Source: Daphnia carinata (Eukaryota; Arthropoda; Branchiopoda; Diplostraca; Daphniidae). From it: a stretch of DNA of 64,000 nucleotides. Position numbers and translations under genes: made by a program. Below are positions 58,698 through 64,000 of this stretch, piece after piece. Every line of letters starts with the position of its first letter. The stretch's first letter is position 1. The notes beneath the pieces are model-generated. The model was not told where the DNA came from. It saw nothing but the letters and a program-made list of their open reading frames with translations, and ran no database searches. The stretch covers positions 6,262,367-6,326,366 of the forward strand of contig NC_081339.1 in the NCBI RefSeq assembly GCF_022539665.2. Direction: 5' to 3'.

Positions 58698-60010
58698 TTA
58701 TTCAGATTTATTGTTGACAAGTTCGGCAGAATTCTGTTCGCGCAATGCCTTCCTGCGGGCCCTGTACGCATGATAGCCTTTGTCCGTCCCATGAAGCCAG
58801 TCAAGGGCGAGCGTCCGACCGAAACAAGCATTGCTCATCATGTGGTGATAATCGTGATCTTCCGGTGTGGGTATCCATGGAAAATGATATCCACAATGAT
58901 TTTTCAGTCCTCTCAAGTGCACGAGAGTGTACCAAACATACAAGGTGACTAAGTGGGGATTCATAAGAAAAGGGCCCTATTGAAATTCAAATTTAATTAA
59001 CCCCAGTTTAAAATTCGATAAGGGATAACGAGACACATACCAAACCAGTTCCAGCTGTAATCATCAGATTTTCTGTTTTGGTTGTGTAAACAACTGATAT
59101 GGCGATAGGTGCGTGCCATTCGTGATGCTTCTTATGCACTCGGGCGTACAATTTCGGATGGTGCATGATTCTAATGCGTAATTTAAAAATAATCAGGGCA
59201 TTTTCATTTGAAACTAATGCATTAAGAATAGGATGACAAAGCCTGTGTTACCTATGCACGTAGTAAAGTGCTATCTCGTCGACAATAAACAAAACGGCCA
59301 TTTCAATGAGAAAGCGTTCAAGTGTCGGTAACTCGTAAATTCCTGGCATAGTGTTTGTCATTTTTTTGACCAAGTAGCTGACGAGTATCACCGGATTAGC
59401 TATGGCCCATTGGTTGATCAACACAACCTTGACAGTCTGGCAAGAAAAAACCACCATGGTATTAAATATATTTTTTGCTACCAAACTCTGTATGTTAATT
59501 ACAACTATACCTCAATTAATTTGTTTAAATCAATTGGCTCATTTACGCCAGGCTGGATCTTGTATTTCCTCGTCCATTTGGGCCAGCTGAAATAATCCAT
59601 AACCATAAACATTCCTCCCACGCTCCAAAATGGAACTTGAATGCAAAGTATGCATCCTAAATAAAAAAAACAAACAAAAATAAACGAAATTGAGGTTGGT
59701 GTTAGTCACAATTATAATCACATTAGATAAACACTTACCCCAAACGTACAGGTAATAATCGTTGTTTCCGAAGAGATTAAGTATGCTTTTCCAGTATGAA
59801 TTTAAAGTCATGGCTGACATGGTGCGAACCTGTAACAAACGTCTGCAAGGATGTTCGTACAATTGATTTAGATCCGTAAAGAATTTTCTACATTAGTCTG
59901 TCTTCTTACGCCATGAGAGTCTGTCCCTGGACCACGATGATGAAAAATAAGATGGAGGCGATGAAAAATTGGCCCAGCCATCCGCCGCACTTCCTAATCA
60001 TCAGCTTCAT
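58698..60010 (-). CDS. fatty-acid-hydroxylase-superfamily protein (FAXDC2/sterol-desaturase-like), copy 2
   Basis: Six exons give 314 residues: 60010-59910, 59842-59739, 59656-59511, 59436-59252, 59170-59041 and 58976-58698. Exons 2-5 match copies 1 and 3 base for base in length (104, 146, 185, 130). Histidine boxes are HRIMHH, HKKHH and HDYHH, so the di-iron site looks intact. The box neighbourhood reads EWHAPIAIS where copies 1 and 3 have EWPAPIAI. The loop before the last intron (ENLMITAGTGL) differs from LNTIPVAL-type sequence, hinting at an altered substrate pocket. Start chosen by alignment with paralogues (MKLMIRKCGGWLGQFF); an in-frame ATG 27 codons upstream is less likely. Confidence 0.88.
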
Positions 60011-61217
60011 GATGGCTGAAGAGAAATTCCAGCACACAGTTTGCGCTTCCCAATTTTCGAAACGATGTGGTCTCCTCGGTGTCTGCAGCAATTCTACTCG
60101 TTGCTACTTTTTGTAGATGCCACTATTTTCTGCAAAGTGGAACGCTCCTTAAAAACGTTGTAGGAAGACTAGGATAACACATGCAGAAGACGAGTGCAGG
60201 CACTAGTCTCATTTCCCTCATCTCTCGCCCATCGTTGGGTTACGATATTCAGTTGGAATACAATGTCCTACATAAAGAAACCTATCTATTCATTATTAAA
60301 CCAGTTTTGAAAGTTACCTGGAACAGCTTTCTACGTTTCCTCCCTTGGCCAAGTAGTGGCTTTGAAATTTCAGGTTTACAGACATACTTTCCAGTAAAAT
60401 TCTTTGCTTCTGTTTCATCAGATTTCCATGAATCGGTTCAAACGTGCCAGAAAATGAATTGCTTCACCACTTGAAGAAACAAAGCTTTTAAATACCAGCT
60501 CTTACGTGACGCTCATGTAGCAGACGTTGCTGTACGATCCCGCGTGAATACCTGGACACCTGCAATCAAAAGAAATCAGACGAAAGACAGTAAAAGCGGG
60601 ACACTTCCTCCAATGGTTTTCTTTTGCTTTTAGGGTATGATCAGCTGTTTGAAAACGTTCCTCCAGCGGCTACTGCAGCTGATTTCCAACCCCTTCTCCC
60701 GGTGACATTGATGGGACCATGGTCAGAAAATCAAACGACAAAAACAGGTTTTTAAAAATGGACGAGAAAATATTATGAGTCAGCAAAGATACATAATTAA
60801 TTTTTGAAATGTACAAGCTGTCTCGGAAAAGTAAAATAGAGTCATATACCTTGACGTTACCTCATAATCTCGGGTTAGTTGAAAAACAGGTTGGGGATAG
60901 TTAAAGATATGACGTTACGAAACTAATGGAATCTGAAATTTTGTTCCACACCAATTAGCCACACCTTTCGTAGCTTATCGGCATGACCAATACAAAATTC
61001 TTCCCTGTTCACGACCTGAAGTCAGCGTAGAAAACAACAGATCACGGCAAACGGTTGAAAACTTGAAAAGCAGAAAAGCACTCCACTGAATGGTCTTCGT
61101 CTTGTAATTTTTCATGATTCAGATTTTGGCTTTGTTCAATTTGACAACATGTTTGAATAAATACTGGCAATTTAGCTCTGTTGTTTCACTCACGACTTTG
61201 TGTTTCATTCGAAACTT
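60011..61217. other. intergenic region, no gene recognised
   Basis: Flank between hydroxylase copies 2 and 3. A 97-codon plus-strand frame (60181-60474) has no motif and is not supported. Confidence 0.5.
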
Positions 61218-62486
61218 TCAATCCGTTTTGCTAACAGTTTTCTCTCTACCCTTTTCCAAAATGGCTTTCTTGCGGGCCACGTAAGCGCGGAAACCCTTGT
61301 CCGTCCCGATAAGCCAATCAATAGCTAGCGTTCGACCGTAACACGCATTGCTCGCCATGTGATGATAATCGTGATGATGTGCAGATGGAAACCACGGCAA
61401 TTGGTAGCCAGTGTGATTGTACAGTCCCCTCACGTGGACGAACACGTACCATATCCATAAGGTAACTAGGTGAGGATTAATCAACATAGGTCCCTTAAAA
61501 CAAAAGAAAATTCGTAATCATAGCGGTAGGAAATATGTAATAAAGATGATGTTTGAACTTGCCAATGCGACTGGAATCGTATTGAGAAAATATTCCGTCT
61601 TGGTGCTGTAGGCAAAGACTATGGCGATAGGTGCTGGCCATTCGTGATGTTTCTTGTGAACTCTCGCGTACAATTTCGGATGATGCATAACTCTGCCGTT
61701 TAAGAAGAAATGCAATACAAATATATTTAGGGAAGTATTGTGGCTGCATTAATTACCTGTGCAAGTAATAGAGCGCGATTTCGTCGATAACCATTATAAT
61801 GAGAAATTCAATCAAGATGCGCTGGGCAGACGGCAAATCGTACATGTCTGGCATTGTGTTGGTTAATTTCTTGACATAATAACTAATGAAGAAAAGTGGA
61901 TTCGAAATGAACCACTGGTTGATCATCACCACCTTAATAGTCTGAAAAATAATTTTTTTTTTTTAACATTAAAAAAAATATAATTAACTCTAGCAACATG
62001 AAAAAGAGAACGATATACTTCTACTAGTCTGTACAGATCTAGAGGTTCGTTGGTGCCTGGCTGGACCTTGTATTTGCGAAGCCATTTCGGCCAGTTGAAG
62101 TAGTCAATGAAGATGAAGATGCCTCCGATAGTCCAAAACGGAATTTGAATGACGAGTATGCAACCTGATATGTTCGCAAAAAAGTTAAATAATTATTTCC
62201 TGCAACAAAACAGTGAATCGCGTTACGCACCCCAAACGTATAAATAGTAGTCGTTATCTCCAAATAGTTTGAGGATCCTTTTCCATAACGAATCGAAAGC
62301 CACACTAGATGCGAAACAAAACTGGCTCCAATGTCTGCATGGATAAATTAGAATAAAAATGATGCCAAATAGAATACAATTAGTTTTCCACACTTACGCA
62401 GTTAATGTTTGTTCGCAAACGATGTAAACGAGAAACAAGATGCTGGTTAGCAAAATTGGTCCCCGCCATTTAGTCAACTGTTCCAT
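61218..62486 (-). CDS. fatty-acid-hydroxylase-superfamily protein (FAXDC2/sterol-desaturase-like), copy 3
   Basis: Six exons give 309 residues: 62486-62398, 62334-62231, 62164-62019, 61941-61757, 61692-61563 and 61493-61218. The N-terminal membrane anchor is GPILLTSILFLVYIVCEQ. The di-iron histidine boxes are HRVMHH, HKKHH and HDYHH (within HHHDYHH). The conserved TIKVVMINQW and MPDMYDLPSAQR segments match copies 1 and 2. Intron 5 has a GCAAGT donor (GC-AG type) where both paralogues have GT at the same codon position. The frame requires it, since it joins IPVAL to GPMLINPHL. Tail is KTVSKTD. Likely an endoplasmic-reticulum lipid or sterol hydroxylase; substrate unknown. Confidence 0.87.
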
Positions 62487-63459
62487 TGCAGCACAGCGAA
62501 ACAGGTGTGCCGTCTTGGATGGCTAAAACTACAATATTTTGGCCTGGCACTGTGCTGTTAAAGAGAGTCCCTGACACAGCTTGCGTTGACGCACGCCGTC
62601 CAAGGTAGCCAATGAACGTTTGTTTCGGATCTGGTTTCGAAAGTGAAGTTAATGTGCGAGAGGGGAAAACTGGCTCTCCAGTCGGATATCTTCTTTTACA
62701 CGCCAGCTCCTTTTGCACTTGTTGATTAATCTTTCAAAACTTGATTAATGGAAACATAGTTAATGCTTACCTGTTTTGCCAGAAAGCAGTGAATCGATTT
62801 CATACTAAACGCGGCAGAACAAGTTCAAAAATGATTTGTTACTTGTTCTTAAAGGAAAGTGTGACTCGAGCGTTTCACTAGGCCACAACGTGGTTGAGTG
62901 GAAAGTGCAATCGCTGCCAGTTAACTTACAGAAGGTATTGAGTTCAATAGTCTTTTCAAGGACATGGCCTGTTGCTTTCTGGGCGACGCGCAAAACCACA
63001 GTTCCCTGAATAACCCAAATTTCCAGGTAACGTGACCCATCGGCTATCTATGGCCGCAAGGGGCTATACTTGGCTAACCTTGGCAAAGAAAACAAACACA
63101 GCGGTGTCGAAATGATGTGGGGGACTATCAATTGCAAATACGCATGATGAGAGTACACGATAGTGCGATGAATTATGATGGACTCGAGCTTTTGAAGGCG
63201 GCAGTGGTCTAAATTGGCAAACATTAATCGAAACAATTACGTTCGTCTATTCCGTTAAACTATTTAAAAAGGGAAATAGAATTTGCGTACAGGGATTCCC
63301 AAAATCTACCCCATGCCTTTCGAAAATCCGAATAGTTTCACGCAAAGGATGGCGCTTTGGGAAAATTGGCATTGGCCTTCGTGAACAGTAATCCATTGCT
63401 AAACAGTTGCTTGTCGAAAATTCAACGAGGCATAGATAAAAAGTTACTTTAAATCCACG
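62487..63459. other. intergenic region, no gene recognised
   Basis: 5' flank of hydroxylase copy 3 and 3' flank of the last sulfotransferase. No gene supported. Confidence 0.5.
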
Positions 63460-63963
63460 TCAATCCTGGAGAACAGTGGCAAAATTCAAATCGCTCGCCT
63501 CCAAATTCTTTCTGATCCACTCGTCAATTTTCAGATTTGCTTCTTGACTAAAGTACTTCTTCCAGTCGTTCGCTTCTCCTGTTTAAAAAACCATAACTTA
63601 AAGCTAAGCTAATGTTCAGATAACGAAATACCTTGGCGAATGAATAAGCAATCATTATTGGTCACGCTGGGCTTAATGGAAATGTTGGGCAGATCCCTTT
63701 GCACACGAACGTGATACACCAGTTTTTCTATTTGTTCTTGAGACACCGTTCTATTGAGGAAAGCTGCCATTTTTTCTATTTGGCCACGTAGATCCTGACA
63801 ATATCGTTAAGAGAATGAGCTCATGCAGGTAACTGGAATAACAATCAGACTGAAAAATCTCATTATACCTTGATCAAGTCTTCGTAGAATAAAATTAGTA
63901 GATTAGGGTGACTACGTTTCCCCCAAGCATCAAGAGTAGGGGAGAAATATGGAGTCCATGCCA
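63460..63963 (-). CDS. sulfotransferase-like, copy 5, 3' exons only (partial)
   Basis: Three terminal exons are in the window: 63963-63869, 63794-63632 and 63578-63460. The rest lies beyond the right edge. AWTPYFSPTLDAWGKRSHP and FYEDLIK match exon 5 of the other copies, and EQIEKLVYHVRV matches exon 6. The C-terminal PAPS-binding motif is altered: RQGEANDWKKYF instead of RKGKTGDWKNHF, so the Lys next to the Arg and the Gly before Asp-Trp are lost. The tail is also shorter (ends FATVLQD). Splice sites and frame are intact, so it is not an obvious pseudogene. Reduced or changed cofactor binding is an inference. The exon 5 sequence (LDAWGKRSHPNLL) is closest to copy 4. Confidence 0.75.
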
Positions 63964-64000
63964 CTAAAAACCATCCAGAACGAAAATTAAACATTTTAAC

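Noticed and set aside
60181-60474. 97-codon plus-strand frame between hydroxylases
   Set aside because: No family motif and no support from paralogous flanks.

Overview
This is eukaryotic DNA, most likely from an arthropod and probably a cladoceran crustacean of the Daphnia type. Genes are split by short introns (mostly 55-110 bp) with GT-AG borders. They form compact clusters of tandem paralogues, and long homopolymer runs and simple repeats are common. The protein families (SLC17 anion transporters, DHRS4-like dehydrogenases, cytosolic sulfotransferases, C1q-domain secreted proteins, fatty-acid-hydroxylase-superfamily enzymes, an NHS/WAVE-homology exon) are animal families. The genus is an inference; no database was searched. 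Gene models below come from reading splice sites and comparing paralogues, so exon edges may be off by a base.

Layout. 0-2.2 kb: first coding exon of an NHS/guk-holder-like gene (minus strand, running off the left edge) in low-complexity DNA. 2.2-6.5 kb: two tandem SLC17-type transporters (minus). 6.7-15.3 kb: three DHRS4-like dehydrogenase genes (plus), the first two in a recent 2.4 kb tandem duplication. 17.9-23.5 kb: three complete sulfotransferase genes (minus). 24.3-39.5 kb: an array of composite units, each made from a C1q-family pseudogene or relict, a decayed coding remnant of an unrecognised secreted-type protein, a fibrinogen-like plus C1q gene, and an exon-like noncoding block. Three C1q genes (one apparently intact, one lacking its first exon, one frameshifted) and one C1q pseudogene can be followed. 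34.3-35.3, 40.9-42.1 and 48.7-50.0 kb: arrays of about 80-bp exon-like repeats. 40.0-51.0 kb: a large imperfect inverted repeat with arms of about 5 kb, carrying mirrored tRNA-like sequences, with a SINE-like element at its axis. 52.0-64.0 kb: three hydroxylase genes interleaved with a fourth sulfotransferase and the 3' part of a fifth (all minus).

How the genes may work together. Hydroxylases, short-chain dehydrogenases, sulfotransferases and organic-anion-type transporters in one window could make up oxidation, reduction, conjugation and transport of lipid or sterol-like small molecules. This is an inference from family identity and adjacency only. The C1q array looks like an independent birth-and-death cluster of secreted recognition proteins.
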